Positions 18,232 through 26,495 are shown, counted from the first letter of the stretch. The stretch is DNA of 32,603 bases from Oscillospiraceae bacterium (GCA_018385135.1 JAHAWY010000027.1:1-32603); one strand, 5' to 3'. Numbers and translations are program-made. Notes: a model not told the origin generated them from the sequence alone.

Positions 18232-18248
18232 GCATTAATAGCTGCCGC

Positions 18249-20123
18249 TTATTCCTCGGTTTTCTGTGAGGGGATAACAGCGGATTCAGGTGTGGGAGCG
18301 GGGGTTGCCACGGATTCGGGTGTGGGAGCGGGCGTTGCCACAGATTCGGGTGTCGGCACAGGGCTTGTCTCCGCAGGTGCCGTTTCCACCGGAGCCGACG
18401 GTGAAACAGGCTCGGAGGGTGCAGGCGAAGTTTTCACAGGCTCGCTCGGCGAAGGCTCTGTGGACGGGGAGGGACTCTCAGGCTCAGGGCTTTCGCTCGG
18501 TTCGGGAGACTCCTCCTCGGTATGGTAATGGTACTGGCTGGTAGCTTCCTTCTTCTTGCTGATGAGGTTGCCGTCCTTGTCATAAACACAGCGATAGGAG
18601 GCAGCGCCGTAGCCGTTCGCCGTACCCCATGTTTCAGTAGTCATTTCAACTCTGATCCCCTCGGGATTTGAGCCGAAGATCTTTACATAAACCGTGTATG
18701 CTTCCTTGTCTATGCCTGCTTCGATTTTTATCGGATATTCGCCGTCATTTTTGAACTTAAAGTCGGGAGACGGCCAGCTAACCGTGGCATCAAGTCCCGC
18801 GGGAAGATAGCTGACGCCGAAATAGTGGCAGGTGCGCTGCGTGATCTCAAGGTTTGCAACCATCGCGCAGTAATATAGAGTGGAGGAAACCTGGCAGATG
18901 CCGCCACCGGTCTCTTGAACCACTTGACCGTTGTTATAAGCGCCCGCGGCCTGATAGCCGGCGGCTCTGGTTCGCTCACCGAGAGCCTCGTTATAGGAAA
19001 ACTCCTCACCGGGGTTGAGAATTATTCCGTTAATAGAGGCTGCCGCCTTGGTGATGTTGTTCACGCGCGAGGAGCTGCTTCCGCTCAAGCTGGTGCTTTT
19101 TTGCGACAGCAGGTCTGCAAACAGCATATCGTTGAGCTTATCTGTCGTTATGTCCGGCTCTGTTATTATGAGCGGAATTACGACCAGCTCACCGTTTTGC
19201 GCTTCGTCCCAAAGGCGCTGCGCCTGCTCCATATCGAATTTACGTCCGTTGACGTGCTCTGTCGCCGCTTTTAGCTCCGGGTCATACTCGGCATTCTTCG
19301 GCTCTTGATAAACCGTGTCGTAAAGCTCGGCAAGGTCCAGCTCCTGCGCGGGAGCGCTTGCTCCCTCCTGCGGCTGTATCGGCATATAGACAATGGTCTC
19401 AAACTTGCCCTCCTTGAGAGCCTCGGCAACCATTTCGTAAAGCTCCTCCTTGTCGAGCTTAACGGCGTTTGCGCCCTTGACGATGGTAATGCTCTCCTCG
19501 CCGATGTCAAGGTCGCTTTCCATCAGCGCAACGCTTGCCCGGCGCACCGCCTCGCTCGTTACCTCGCGCAGATAGTCCTCTTTTAGCTGCGCGCCGTCCG
19601 CCACGGTCAGCTCCATGCCGCCCGTGAGACACTTGACATATGTAATTGTGTTGGTGATAAAGCTGCCGCCGTGGCAGGCGTCATATGCGAAAACAGCGGC
19701 GTCCGGCGCGCTGAGATAGCAGCCAGCATCCTTTGCGCTGATGATAAGCTCAAGATCCGCGGGCATCTCAACAACCAGCTCTCGGTCGTCCTTTGTGCCT
19801 ATGCTGCCTTTTGACAGGACGTTTGCAGCCTGCTCCATTGTCATGCCGGAAAGGTCATTTCCCTCCATGCTGACATTGGGGAAAATGGTTTCAAGTCCGT
19901 TTGCATATGCACCCAGCATTCCCACCGCAAGGCAAAGCACGACAAAAGCCGAGGCAATGATGATCCCCGCTTTTGCACCGCTTTTTTTGTTTACGTTATC
20001 ACTCTGAGGGTGGGCTTTTTCCCCACGCACTTTTTCCCTGTTTGTTTTTTCTTTGGGTGACCTTCTTGCAGGCTCGTTGCCCGTATTGTCGGGTCTATTT
20101 CCAAACAGCTTAATGATACCCAC
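18249..20123 (-). CDS. VanW-family membrane-anchored protein with repeat-bearing tail
   Basis: This 624-residue envelope protein has a charged cytoplasmic N-terminus (residues 1-50), one membrane segment (about 52-74, GIIIASAFVVLCLAVGMLG) and an extracellular remainder. Residues 85-340 look like paired peptidoglycan-binding-4 type repeats. Residues 345-500 form the VanW domain with NPGEEFSYNEALGERT, YQAAGAYNNGQVVQETGGG, ICQVSSTLYY and the following CHYF. The last 85 residues are a Pro/Ser/Glu linker with a 10-residue repeat TPESVATPAP. VanW-domain proteins are known from the vanB-type vancomycin cluster, but most, including this one, have no vanR/S/H/A neighbours and no known function. The start is GTG at 20121-20123 with a weak AAAGGGA site. 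It lies 23 bases behind hemW in the same direction. Confidence 0.88.
   Translation of the reverse strand: MGIIKLFGNRPDNTGNEPARRSPKEKTNREKVRGEKAHPQSDNVNKKSGAKAGIIIASAFVVLCLAVGMLGAYANGLETIFPNVSMEGNDLSGMTMEQAANVLSKGSIGTKDDRELVVEMPADLELIISAKDAGCYLSAPDAAVFAYDACHGGSFITNTITYVKCLTGGMELTVADGAQLKEDYLREVTSEAVRRASVALMESDLDIGEESITIVKGANAVKLDKEELYEMVAEALKEGKFETIVYMPIQPQEGASAPAQELDLAELYDTVYQEPKNAEYDPELKAATEHVNGRKFDMEQAQRLWDEAQNGELVVIPLIITEPDITTDKLNDMLFADLLSQKSTSLSGSSSSRVNNITKAAASINGIILNPGEEFSYNEALGERTRAAGYQAAGAYNNGQVVQETGGGICQVSSTLYYCAMVANLEITQRTCHYFGVSYLPAGLDATVSWPSPDFKFKNDGEYPIKIEAGIDKEAYTVYVKIFGSNPEGIRVEMTTETWGTANGYGAASYRCVYDKDGNLISKKKEATSQYHYHTEEESPEPSESPEPESPSPSTEPSPSEPVKTSPAPSEPVSPSAPVETAPAETSPVPTPESVATPAPTPESVATPAPTPESAVIPSQKTEE
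18281..18354 (-). repeat. 30-bp tandem repeat encoding the VanW-protein tail
   Basis: Two near-identical 30-base units (18281-18310 and 18311-18340) and a partial third encode repeated TPESVATPAP. The frame is kept because the unit is ten codons, so copy-number changes would lengthen or shorten an extracellular linker without breaking it. Confidence 0.85.
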
Positions 20124-20146
20124 CGTCCCTTTGATTTTTTTGTATC

Positions 20147-21388
20147 TTATGCTCTGTAGCTGTAGTTGCCCTCGTTATCGGGCATTCTAAGCTCCGGCTC
20201 AGACTGTCCGTTTGAGCCGAGTATCCACGGGTTTGCGCTCATCTTTGTTTGTGACTGAGCTTCAAGCAGAGTGCCTATCAGGATATTTGAGAGCAAAAAG
20301 CCGGAGGAGGTAAAGCTCCAGCGTCCGTTGTTATAGCGGGTCCAGCCCTTTTTCTGGTATTCGCTTAAAAGGTATTCCATGCGGTCAAAGCCGCTTTTAT
20401 ATACCTTGAAATATTCTCGTTTGGATATGCCGCGCACGGTGCGCATACCAAGCATGATATACTCCGCCGCGCGCTCAAGGCTGCCTATGTGTTCATATTC
20501 ATCTATTATCTCCGTTCCGTTCATAACGCCGGAGATGTAGCCTTCAAGGTCGCTTTTGAAGCTGTAACGCAGGTTGCCAACGCAGGAATGCGCCCCCGGT
20601 CCAAAACCCATATAGTCGTCAAGCCGCCAGTATTTCAGGTTGTGCTTGGACTCATAGCCCTCAATGGCAAAGTTCGATATTTCGTACTGGTCGTAGTCGT
20701 AATGCTGTAGGATGTCGGTCATGTAAAGGTACATATCCGCCTGCTCATCGTCGCTCGGCAGGCTGTCAGTACCCTTATATTTCTCGATCGGCGTACCCTC
20801 CTCAATTTTAAGACCATAGCAGGACATATGCTGCGGGTGCATTGCAAGCGCCTTGAAAAGAGTATCCGCCCAGTCGTTGCGCGACTGAGTGGGCAGACCG
20901 TAGATGAGGTCGATGCTGATGTTGTCAAAGCCCTCGCTGCGCGCCATTTTCATCGCCTGCTCCGCCTGACGGAAGTTATGGCGGCGACCAATCAGCTTGA
21001 GGATATCGTCGTTTGCCGACTGCACTCCCATTGACAGGCGGTTTATACCCTCGCTGCGCATCATACGCAGGTCTTCCTTTGTTACGCTGTCGGGATTGAC
21101 CTCAACCGTGACCTCGGCTGATCTAAGCACCTTTGCCGAGCGCTTCAGGGTATTGAAAAGCTCGCAGATATATTTTGCACCGTAGTAGCTGGGAGTACCT
21201 CCACCAAAATAGACGGTGTCAATATAATAAGGTTCCATCTGCGGCGCGGTTTCTATGATGTGCTTGATAAGCGCCTGCTGATATTTGGGCATCAGCCCAT
21301 CGCAGCCGTCAAGCGAATAGAAATCGCAGTATGAGCATTTGCCGGCGCAAAACGGTATGTGGATGTAAATTCCAAGCATTTTGTCCAT
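20147..21388 (-). CDS. hemW: Radical-SAM heme chaperone HemW
   Basis: This 413-residue protein of the HemN/HemW radical-SAM group opens with LGIYIHIPFCAGKCSYCDF. The cluster cysteines C14, C18 and C21 are followed by DF rather than the extra cysteine of true HemN, which marks it as HemW. HemW is a heme-binding chaperone and does not act as coproporphyrinogen oxidase. Further family signs are YFGGGTPS, EVNPDSVTKEDL, the RLSMGVQS segment, and the C-terminal HemN_C helices. The ATG at 21386-21388 follows AAAGGAG by eight bases; the extended frame of 45 more codons crosses the promoter and is rejected. It heads the hemW - vanW - metG run. No other heme gene is near. Confidence 0.92.
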   Translation of the reverse strand: MDKMLGIYIHIPFCAGKCSYCDFYSLDGCDGLMPKYQQALIKHIIETAPQMEPYYIDTVYFGGGTPSYYGAKYICELFNTLKRSAKVLRSAEVTVEVNPDSVTKEDLRMMRSEGINRLSMGVQSANDDILKLIGRRHNFRQAEQAMKMARSEGFDNISIDLIYGLPTQSRNDWADTLFKALAMHPQHMSCYGLKIEEGTPIEKYKGTDSLPSDDEQADMYLYMTDILQHYDYDQYEISNFAIEGYESKHNLKYWRLDDYMGFGPGAHSCVGNLRYSFKSDLEGYISGVMNGTEIIDEYEHIGSLERAAEYIMLGMRTVRGISKREYFKVYKSGFDRMEYLLSEYQKKGWTRYNNGRWSFTSSGFLLSNILIGTLLEAQSQTKMSANPWILGSNGQSEPELRMPDNEGNYSYRA

Positions 21389-21428
21389 GGCGCCGACTCC
21401 TTTCGATAGTCTTTGTGATAAAGAGCAT

Positions 21429-21456
21429 TTTATAACAAACGGTGTATCCCTGTCAA
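21429..21456 (-). promoter_or_regulatory. Promoter of hemW
   Basis: Minus strand TTGACA (21451-21456) and TATAAA (21429-21434) lie 16 bases apart, about 40 bases upstream of the ATG. This near-consensus promoter probably serves hemW and the following genes. Confidence 0.85.
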
Positions 21457-21493
21457 GCAAAGCCACGCTCCGCAGCTTATCCCTTTGCCGCGC

Positions 21494-21529
21494 AAAAGGC
21501 ATGCGGACGCCGCTTGTCCGCATGCCTTC
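21494..21529 (-). terminator. Terminator of htpG
   Basis: On the minus strand GGCATGCGGAC pairs with GTCCGCATGCC around AAGCGGC, followed by TTTTGC. It lies shortly after the htpG stop and before the hemW promoter. Confidence 0.88.
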
Positions 21530-21552
21530 TGCATTATCTTGCAGGTCAAAAA

Positions 21553-23472
21553 CTAAAACAGCTTACAAATAAGCTCTGTGTACTCGGTGGGGTTATCCAG
21601 AGGCAGCCCCGCGATCAGCAATGCCTGAGCGTAAAGGATCTTTGAAAGCTCGGCAGCCTTGTCCTTATCGCTGTCATAGGCGCTCTTGAGAGCCGCAAAG
21701 GCGGGATGCTCGGCGTTCAGCTCAAGCACGCGGCTTGCCTTAACATTTTGCGCGACGGGATTATTCTTCATCATGGAGAAGTATTTTTCCATCTCTATGG
21801 TAACATCGCCGTCTGTCGTGAGGAACACGGGAGAGGTCTTGAGCTTTGAGGAAATGCGAACGGAGGAAAGTGCCTCACCTACCGAATCTTTGACAAACTC
21901 AAGAAGCTCCTTGTTCTCCTCCTGCTTCTTCTCCGCTTCTTCCTTGCTTTCCACGCCCTCGAAGCCAAGGTCGTCGGTCGTGATGTTGCAGAAGCTCATA
22001 CCGTCATATTCCTTTAGCTCGCGGACAACAAAATCATCGATCTCGCCTGTCATGTAAAGGATCTCGTAGCCCTTGTCACGAACCTGCTCCGCCTGCGGCA
22101 GGCTCTCCGCCTGGTCGATGCTGTCCGTGCAGACGAAATAGATGAGCTTTTGCTCCTCGGGCATTTTGCTCTTGTATTCCTTGAGAGGGATAAGCTCTTT
22201 TTCCGTGCTGGAATAGAACATCAGCAAGTCAACAAGCAGATCCTTTTTCTCGCCGTAGTTGTTGCAGATGGAGTATTTAAGCTGGTCGGAAAAAGCCCCG
22301 TAAAACTGCTCGTATGCCTCGGGTTCTTCCTCCATAAGGCGCAGAAGCTCGTTTTTGACCTTCTTTTCAAGGTTATTGGAGATGGTCTTGAGCTGTCTGC
22401 CGTGCTGGAGGGTCTCGCGGGAGATGTTCAGCGAGAAATCGGGGCTGTCCACGATGCCGCGCACAAAGCGGAAGCAGTCGGGAATAACGTCCTTGCAGCG
22501 CTCCATGACCATAACGCCGTTGGAGTAAAGCTGAAGCCCCGGCTCAAACTGGTCGGAGAAGAAGTTCGAGGGCGCTCTGCCGGGAATAAATAGCATTGCC
22601 TTGTATTCGAGCGTTCCCTCGGCGTTAACGCGGATGGTGGCAACGGGGTCGGCATAGTCGTAATAGAGGTTTTTGTAAAACTCGTTGGACTCCTCAACAT
22701 CAACCTCGTCCTTGGGACGCTGCCAAATGGGGATCATGCTGTTGATGGTTTCCTCAACGGTTCTGTATTCGGTTTTCATAATGGGCTTGCCGTCGGCGTC
22801 AAATTCGCCGGACTCCACCTCCTCCGGCTGCACCATATCCATAACGATTGGCCAGCGGATAAAGTCGGAGTATTTTTTGACCATCTGACCGATGGAGATA
22901 TGGTTGAGGTAGCGTGTATACTCGCTCTCCTCAACATCCTGCTTGATGTTGAGGATAATGTCCGTTCCAACGCCGTCCTTCTGCCATTCGGTGATGGTGT
23001 AACCGTCAACACCCTCGCTTTCCCACTTGTAGGCGGTGTCCGAGCCGTATGCCTTGGTGATGACCGTTACCTTGTCGGCGACCATGAACGCCGAGTAGAA
23101 GCCAACACCGAACTGACCGATAATGTCAAGGTCGGAGGCATCGCCCGTTTTGTCCATATCGCCCTTGAACTGAAGCGAGCCGCTCTTTGCAATGACACCG
23201 AGGTTGTTTTCCAAATCCTCCTTGGTCATGCCGATGCCGTTATCCGAAACGCTGATGATACGGTCCTTCTCGGAAACGCCGAGCTTAATTTTAAAATCGG
23301 AGCGCTGCATTCCCACCTTATCGTCAGTAAGAGACAAATAGCAGAGCTTGTCAATAGCGTCGCTGGCGTTCGATATAAGCTCCCTCAGGAAGATCTCAGG
23401 GTGCGTATAGATGGAGTTTATCATCAGATCCAGAACTCTTTTGGATTCTGCTTTAAACTGTTTTTTTGCCAT
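21553..23472 (-). CDS. htpG: Molecular chaperone HtpG (bacterial Hsp90)
   Basis: This gene encodes the ATP-dependent chaperone HtpG. The 639 residues span the three Hsp90 domains. The N-terminal GHKL ATPase has LRELISNASDAIDKL, then DNGIGMTKEDL and GQFGVGFYSAFMV (the ATP lid and glycine loops). The middle domain holds SLNISRETLQHGRQLK, with the conserved arginine that contacts ATP. The C-terminal dimerisation domain ends TEYTELICKLF. AGGAGGT lies about ten bases before the ATG. It has its own promoter and terminator, so it is monocistronic. No CIRCE-type repeat lies over the promoter, so control by HrcA is not suggested. Confidence 0.96.
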   Translation of the reverse strand: MAKKQFKAESKRVLDLMINSIYTHPEIFLRELISNASDAIDKLCYLSLTDDKVGMQRSDFKIKLGVSEKDRIISVSDNGIGMTKEDLENNLGVIAKSGSLQFKGDMDKTGDASDLDIIGQFGVGFYSAFMVADKVTVITKAYGSDTAYKWESEGVDGYTITEWQKDGVGTDIILNIKQDVEESEYTRYLNHISIGQMVKKYSDFIRWPIVMDMVQPEEVESGEFDADGKPIMKTEYRTVEETINSMIPIWQRPKDEVDVEESNEFYKNLYYDYADPVATIRVNAEGTLEYKAMLFIPGRAPSNFFSDQFEPGLQLYSNGVMVMERCKDVIPDCFRFVRGIVDSPDFSLNISRETLQHGRQLKTISNNLEKKVKNELLRLMEEEPEAYEQFYGAFSDQLKYSICNNYGEKKDLLVDLLMFYSSTEKELIPLKEYKSKMPEEQKLIYFVCTDSIDQAESLPQAEQVRDKGYEILYMTGEIDDFVVRELKEYDGMSFCNITTDDLGFEGVESKEEAEKKQEENKELLEFVKDSVGEALSSVRISSKLKTSPVFLTTDGDVTIEMEKYFSMMKNNPVAQNVKASRVLELNAEHPAFAALKSAYDSDKDKAAELSKILYAQALLIAGLPLDNPTEYTELICKLF

Positions 23473-23516
23473 TGCTTATGTGACCTCCTGTGCAATGAAA
23501 TATTCGCATACTGTTT

Positions 23517-23544
23517 ATTCTATCACCTTTTTGTCATATTTCAA
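23517..23544 (-). promoter_or_regulatory. Promoter of htpG
   Basis: Minus strand TTGAAA (23539-23544) and TAGAAT (23517-23522) are 16 bases apart, about 45 bases before the ATG. It is a vegetative type, with no heat-shock repeat element. Confidence 0.75.
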
Positions 23545-23613
23545 CTACCGAAATGCCGTTTGCGCTCTGTTTTAAAAGAAAAGCTGCATTTTCCCCCGGC
23601 AGCTTGAACGAAA

Positions 23614-23634
23614 AGCGGCGTCACGCCGCTCTTT
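23614..23634. other. GC-rich palindrome between divergent htpG and ridA
   Basis: AGCGGCGT and ACGCCGCT flank a single C, with AAAA before and CTTTT after. It has the look of a short intrinsic terminator but no gene ends here. It lies between the divergent htpG and ridA promoters. The rest of this 345-base gap contains those promoters and nothing else I can recognise. Confidence 0.55.
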
Positions 23635-23678
23635 TGCAGGTTAAATCGCCAAATATTCATTCCTGCCTTCAATATGCT

Positions 23679-23706
23679 TTGTTTTATGGAGTGGGCGTGT
23701 TATAAT
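23679..23706 (+). promoter_or_regulatory. Promoter of ridA
   Basis: TTGTTT (23679-23684) and perfect TATAAT (23701-23706) are separated by 16 bases. A transcript from about 23713 would carry a leader of about 105 bases that includes GCGCCG/CGGCGC (around 23766-23790) as a small hairpin. Confidence 0.75.
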
Positions 23707-23817
23707 AAGCTCAAGTCGAATTATCGCGCGGCAGCGCATTTCTCATACGCATCCGAAAACAAAAAAGCGCCGTGCTTTTCTCGCCGGCGCAATCAATATA
23801 AAAAGGAGCGCAACATA

Positions 23818-24207
23818 ATGAGCAACGAAAAAAAGATCATTTCAACCAATCAGGCTCCGTCGGCTATCGGTCCTTATTCTCAGGGCATAGCCGCCACAGG
23901 GACGGCGGTTTTCGTTTCCGGTCAGATACCCATTGACCCGGCTACCGGCAGCATAGCAGGCGGCGATATCGAAACCCAGGCTCGTCAGTCTCTTAAAAAC
24001 GTGAAAGCAGTCCTTGAGGCAGCGGGAGCGGAGCTAAAAAACGTTGTCAAGACTACCGTTTTCCTCAGCGATATGAATGATTTTGCCGCAATGAACGCAG
24101 TTTACTCCGAGTTTTTCACCGAAAACTGCCCTGCCCGCTCCGCGGTTCAGGTTGCGCGCCTTCCCAAGGATGTCAAGGTCGAGATAGAGGCAATCGCCTT
24201 TGTGTAA
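23818..24207 (+). CDS. ridA: RidA-family reactive imine/enamine deaminase
   Basis: This gene encodes a 129-residue RidA (YjgF/YER057c/UK114) protein. The family hydrolyses reactive 2-aminoacrylate and related imines that arise from PLP enzymes such as threonine dehydratase, and so protects branched-chain amino acid and other PLP pathways. Visible signs are the start [37 protein letters not shown] and [19 protein letters not shown], and the C-terminal [21 protein letters not shown] with the conserved arginine and glutamate. The ATG at 23818 follows AAAAGGAG; the longer frame (48 extra codons) runs over the promoter. It is a single-gene unit. Family membership is certain; the subtype is the likely Rid1 group. 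Confidence 0.93.
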   Translation: MSNEKKIISTNQAPSAIGPYSQGIAATGTAVFVSGQIPIDPATGSIAGGDIETQARQSLKNVKAVLEAAGAELKNVVKTTVFLSDMNDFAAMNAVYSEFFTENCPARSAVQVARLPKDVKVEIEAIAFV

Positions 24208-24226
24208 AAGGCTTATACCGGCAGAG

Positions 24227-24258
24227 AGCGCACGAGCTTCTAAAGAGGCTCGTGCGCT
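24227..24258. terminator. Hairpin overlapping the 3' end of the MATE gene, between convergent genes
   Basis: AGCGCACGAGC (24227-24237) pairs perfectly with GCTCGTGCGCT (24248-24258). It includes the last codons and stop of the MATE gene on the minus strand. T runs are weak (GTTTC on the plus strand, none on the minus), so efficiency is uncertain. Confidence 0.6.
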
Positions 24259-25652
24259 GTTTCAGTATTGTCTGCCGCAGCCTGCGTTATATCGTTTATC
24301 CACTTTCTGGAGCGAAATCTCCAAATACCCAGCCCGAATTTAACAAGGTTTTCGGACACCATGGAAAGGCACACCCACACGATGTCCGTTTTCAGCACCA
24401 GTCCGCAGAGCGCTGTAAGCGGGATTGCAACAAGCCACAGCGGGGTGATGTCGATAACGGTCGCCGCGCGAACGTCTCCGCCGCCGCGAAGAACTCCAAC
24501 AATGGCGGTGCTGTTAAACGCTCTCGGAGCGAGGAAGATATATGTAACCGTCTGCATCACGGTCGCAAAGCGGCAGGCAAGCGGCGAGAGTCCGAACAGC
24601 GGGTAGACAACCGGCTCAATAAACATATACAGCAGCAAAAGCATTATGCAGCCGATGCCCAAGCCGAGCATCACCGACGTTGCGCAAAGAGTGGCGCCGA
24701 CCTCGTAGGACTCGTCCATGCGTCCTTTTCCTATCTCTCGTCCGATGATAACGGCGGCCGTGCCGGCAAGTGCAAAAATCGCCACTGTGCATAGCTTTTC
24801 AATGTTGCCTGCGATGGTGTATGCCGCGAGTATCTCCGTTGAGTTTTCCATATGCCCCATAATGGTGGGGAAAATCGAAGTTCCCAGCCCCCAGAGCGTT
24901 TCGTTGAGCACCACAGGCGTTGAATAGCGGAGGAATTTTTTCAGCATCGCCCTGTTCGGGCTAAAGGCAAGCGAAAGGTTCATTCTAAAGCGGCGGTTGC
25001 AGCTTTCGTATACGAGCATCAGAATAAGCTCCGCAACACGAGCCAGCAGCGTTGCAAGCGCCGCGCCTTCAACGCCCATAGCCGGAGCACCCAGCTTGCC
25101 GAAAATCAGCACCCAGTTGAGGAAGGTGTTTATAAGCATGGAGCAGCCGAAAATCATCAACCCAAGCTTCGGATTTTCCATGCTGCGGTGCGCGCCGACA
25201 TACACGCCGACAAGGCTGTTGAATATGTACGATGCGCCGGCGATGCGGATGTATTTCGCCGATATCCCAACGAGCAGCGCATTGTCGCTGAAAAGCGACA
25301 TGAAATGCTGCGGTATCAAAAATGTAATCAGTGCAAAAATCGTGCTTACAGCGCCCGTAAAGCAAAAGGCTATGCCCATCACGCGGTTTATCGAGTCTCT
25401 GTCCTGCTTGCCCCAGAATTGGCTTATCAGCACGGCAGAGCCGCTTTGCACACCGAACACTAAAAGCTGAATAACAAAAATCGGGGTGTTTGCAAGCGTT
25501 ACCGCCGCCATCGGGGCTTCACCCAGCAAGCCGACCATGAAAATATCGACCATAGCAAGCCCGGTCATAATAAGGTTTTGTATCATCATAGGCAGCGCAA
25601 GGGAAAACAGGTCTTTATAAAAGCCCTTTCCGCGCTTCATGTAGCTAAACAT
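24240..25652 (-). CDS. MATE-family multidrug/cation efflux transporter
   Basis: This is a 470-residue inner-membrane exporter with about 12 predicted helices in two six-helix halves, from FYKDLFSLALPMMIQNLIMTG to WLVAIPLTALCGLVLKT. Family signs are the early MVDIFMVGLLGEAPMAAV block and the paralogous block in the second half (IAGNIEKLCTVAIFALAGTAA). MATE proteins swap sodium or protons for drugs, cationic compounds or metabolites; the substrate here is unknown. The ATG at 25652 lies about ten bases after AAAGGA, and an internal ATG five codons later is possible. A good promoter lies about 70 bases upstream with an inverted repeat over its -10 box. It is a single-gene unit. Confidence 0.93.
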   Translation of the reverse strand: MFSYMKRGKGFYKDLFSLALPMMIQNLIMTGLAMVDIFMVGLLGEAPMAAVTLANTPIFVIQLLVFGVQSGSAVLISQFWGKQDRDSINRVMGIAFCFTGAVSTIFALITFLIPQHFMSLFSDNALLVGISAKYIRIAGASYIFNSLVGVYVGAHRSMENPKLGLMIFGCSMLINTFLNWVLIFGKLGAPAMGVEGAALATLLARVAELILMLVYESCNRRFRMNLSLAFSPNRAMLKKFLRYSTPVVLNETLWGLGTSIFPTIMGHMENSTEILAAYTIAGNIEKLCTVAIFALAGTAAVIIGREIGKGRMDESYEVGATLCATSVMLGLGIGCIMLLLLYMFIEPVVYPLFGLSPLACRFATVMQTVTYIFLAPRAFNSTAIVGVLRGGGDVRAATVIDITPLWLVAIPLTALCGLVLKTDIVWVCLSMVSENLVKFGLGIWRFRSRKWINDITQAAADNTETAHEPL

Positions 25653-25708
25653 GATGCAGCCCCATCCTTTCTGTCTTTCTCCTCAATCCCAACAATTCGG
25701 CGTTCGGG

Positions 25709-25731
25709 GTCGTAAGCGTTAATTTTACGAC
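25709..25731. promoter_or_regulatory. Inverted repeat over the MATE promoter, candidate operator
   Basis: GTCGTAA and TTACGAC flank nine bases, a perfect 7-bp dyad. It overlaps the minus-strand -10 box (25722-25727) and the probable start site. It could be a repressor site or an RNA hairpin at the 5' end. The regulator is not in the window. Confidence 0.55.
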
Positions 25732-25750
25732 GAAAGCTACAAAAAGTCAA
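25722..25750 (-). promoter_or_regulatory. Promoter of the MATE exporter
   Basis: Minus strand TTGACT (25745-25750) and TAAAAT (25722-25727) are 17 bases apart. It fits sigma-A well. Confidence 0.8.
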
Positions 25751-25852
25751 TCGTTTTCTTGCGTATAATCACATACTTACGTTTTCAATTTGCATATAAC
25801 ATACAAATACTTGTAATAATTGCCGAAATTTGGTCGAAATATGCTCGCGCCA

Positions 25853-25880
25853 TTGCTTTTATTGATAAATGTGATATAAT
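25853..25880 (+). promoter_or_regulatory. Promoter of hpf
   Basis: TTGCTT (25853-25858) and perfect TATAAT (25875-25880) are 16 bases apart. The leader of about 75 bases holds the small hairpin CGGC/GCCG (25930-25942) just before the ribosome site. Apart from this and the MATE promoter, the 309-base gap shows nothing else. Confidence 0.8.
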
Positions 25881-25961
25881 ATAGACAGTAAATCGAAGCC
25901 CTCCGCGGCGGACTGATTTACAATCAAATCGGCACTGAGCCGAAAGAAGGAGTTGGACCTT

Positions 25962-26495
25962 ATGAAGTTTACTATCACCGAAAAGAAAATCCAAGTATCC
26001 GACGAGATCAAGGAATACGCCGAACGCAAGGTCAGTAAAATTGATCGCTTCTTCCGTGGAGATGCCGAAGCCTTTATAACCTTCAGCTCCGAAAGGGGCA
26101 GATATAAAGCTGAGGTCACCATAGAAAATAACGGCACCTTCTATCGCGTAAGCGAAGTAACAAGCGATATGCACGCCTCGATAGACTCCGCCTGCGCTTC
26201 CATTGAGCGCCAGATTCGCAAGAACAAGACCCGTCTTGAAAAGCGTCTGCGCGAGGGTGCATTTGATAAAGATCCGGAGGCAAGCTTCCTCCCCGAGCCT
26301 GAGGAGGATTCGTTTGACATCGTTCGCACCAAGCATTTCCCCATAAAGCCCATGACCGTCGATGAGGCGATTTTGCAAATGAACCTTCTGGAGCACACAT
26401 TCTTCGCTTTCAAAAACCAGAACGAGCACGACGCTTTCTCCATTGTTTATCGTCGCCGTGACGGCGGCTATGGTCTGATTTCCGACGAAATCTAA
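25962..26495 (+). CDS. hpf: Long-form ribosome hibernation promoting factor
   Basis: This 177-residue protein binds the 30S decoding area and, through its C-terminal domain, pairs two ribosomes into inactive 100S dimers under starvation. The N-terminal S30AE domain (about 1-100) begins MKFTITEKKIQVSDEIKEYAERKVSKIDRFF and ends in a basic helix, IERQIRKNKTRLEKRLR. A short acidic linker leads to the C-terminal dimerisation domain (about 118-177: KHFPIKPMTVDEAILQMNLLEHTFFAFKN and YRRRDGGYGLI). The ATG at 25962 is nine bases after AAGGAG; a TTG three codons earlier is not favoured. The length shows the long form usual in Firmicutes. A lipoprotein gene follows 45 bases downstream, possibly partly read through. 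Confidence 0.95.
   Translation: MKFTITEKKIQVSDEIKEYAERKVSKIDRFFRGDAEAFITFSSERGRYKAEVTIENNGTFYRVSEVTSDMHASIDSACASIERQIRKNKTRLEKRLREGAFDKDPEASFLPEPEEDSFDIVRTKHFPIKPMTVDEAILQMNLLEHTFFAFKNQNEHDAFSIVYRRRDGGYGLISDEI

Noticed and set aside
18190..18248. S-box riboswitch or T-box ahead of metG
   Set aside because: The gap is only 59 bases and contains just a small hairpin, with no conserved antiterminator or riboswitch core.
18281..18354. The 30-base tandem units as a possible CRISPR array
   Set aside because: The units are adjacent with no spacers, in frame, and encode a Pro-rich tail.
17518..18528. A 336-residue open frame on the plus strand opposite metG and the vanW-type gene
   Set aside because: It is a shadow of two confident minus-strand genes. 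Its Gly/Val repeats come from reading the 30-base repeat in the wrong frame, and it has no ribosome site or domain.
18249..20123. Vancomycin resistance determinant
   Set aside because: VanW-domain proteins alone do not confer resistance. No vanR/S/H/A/X genes occur here.
20147..21388. HemN (oxygen-independent coproporphyrinogen oxidase)
   Set aside because: The motif is CxxxCxxC followed by DF, without HemN's additional Cys, and no heme-pathway gene is near; HemW fits better.
23473..23560. CIRCE-type heat-shock repeat at htpG
   Set aside because: No TTAGCACTC/GAGTGCTAA repeat is present; the promoter looks like an ordinary sigma-A one.
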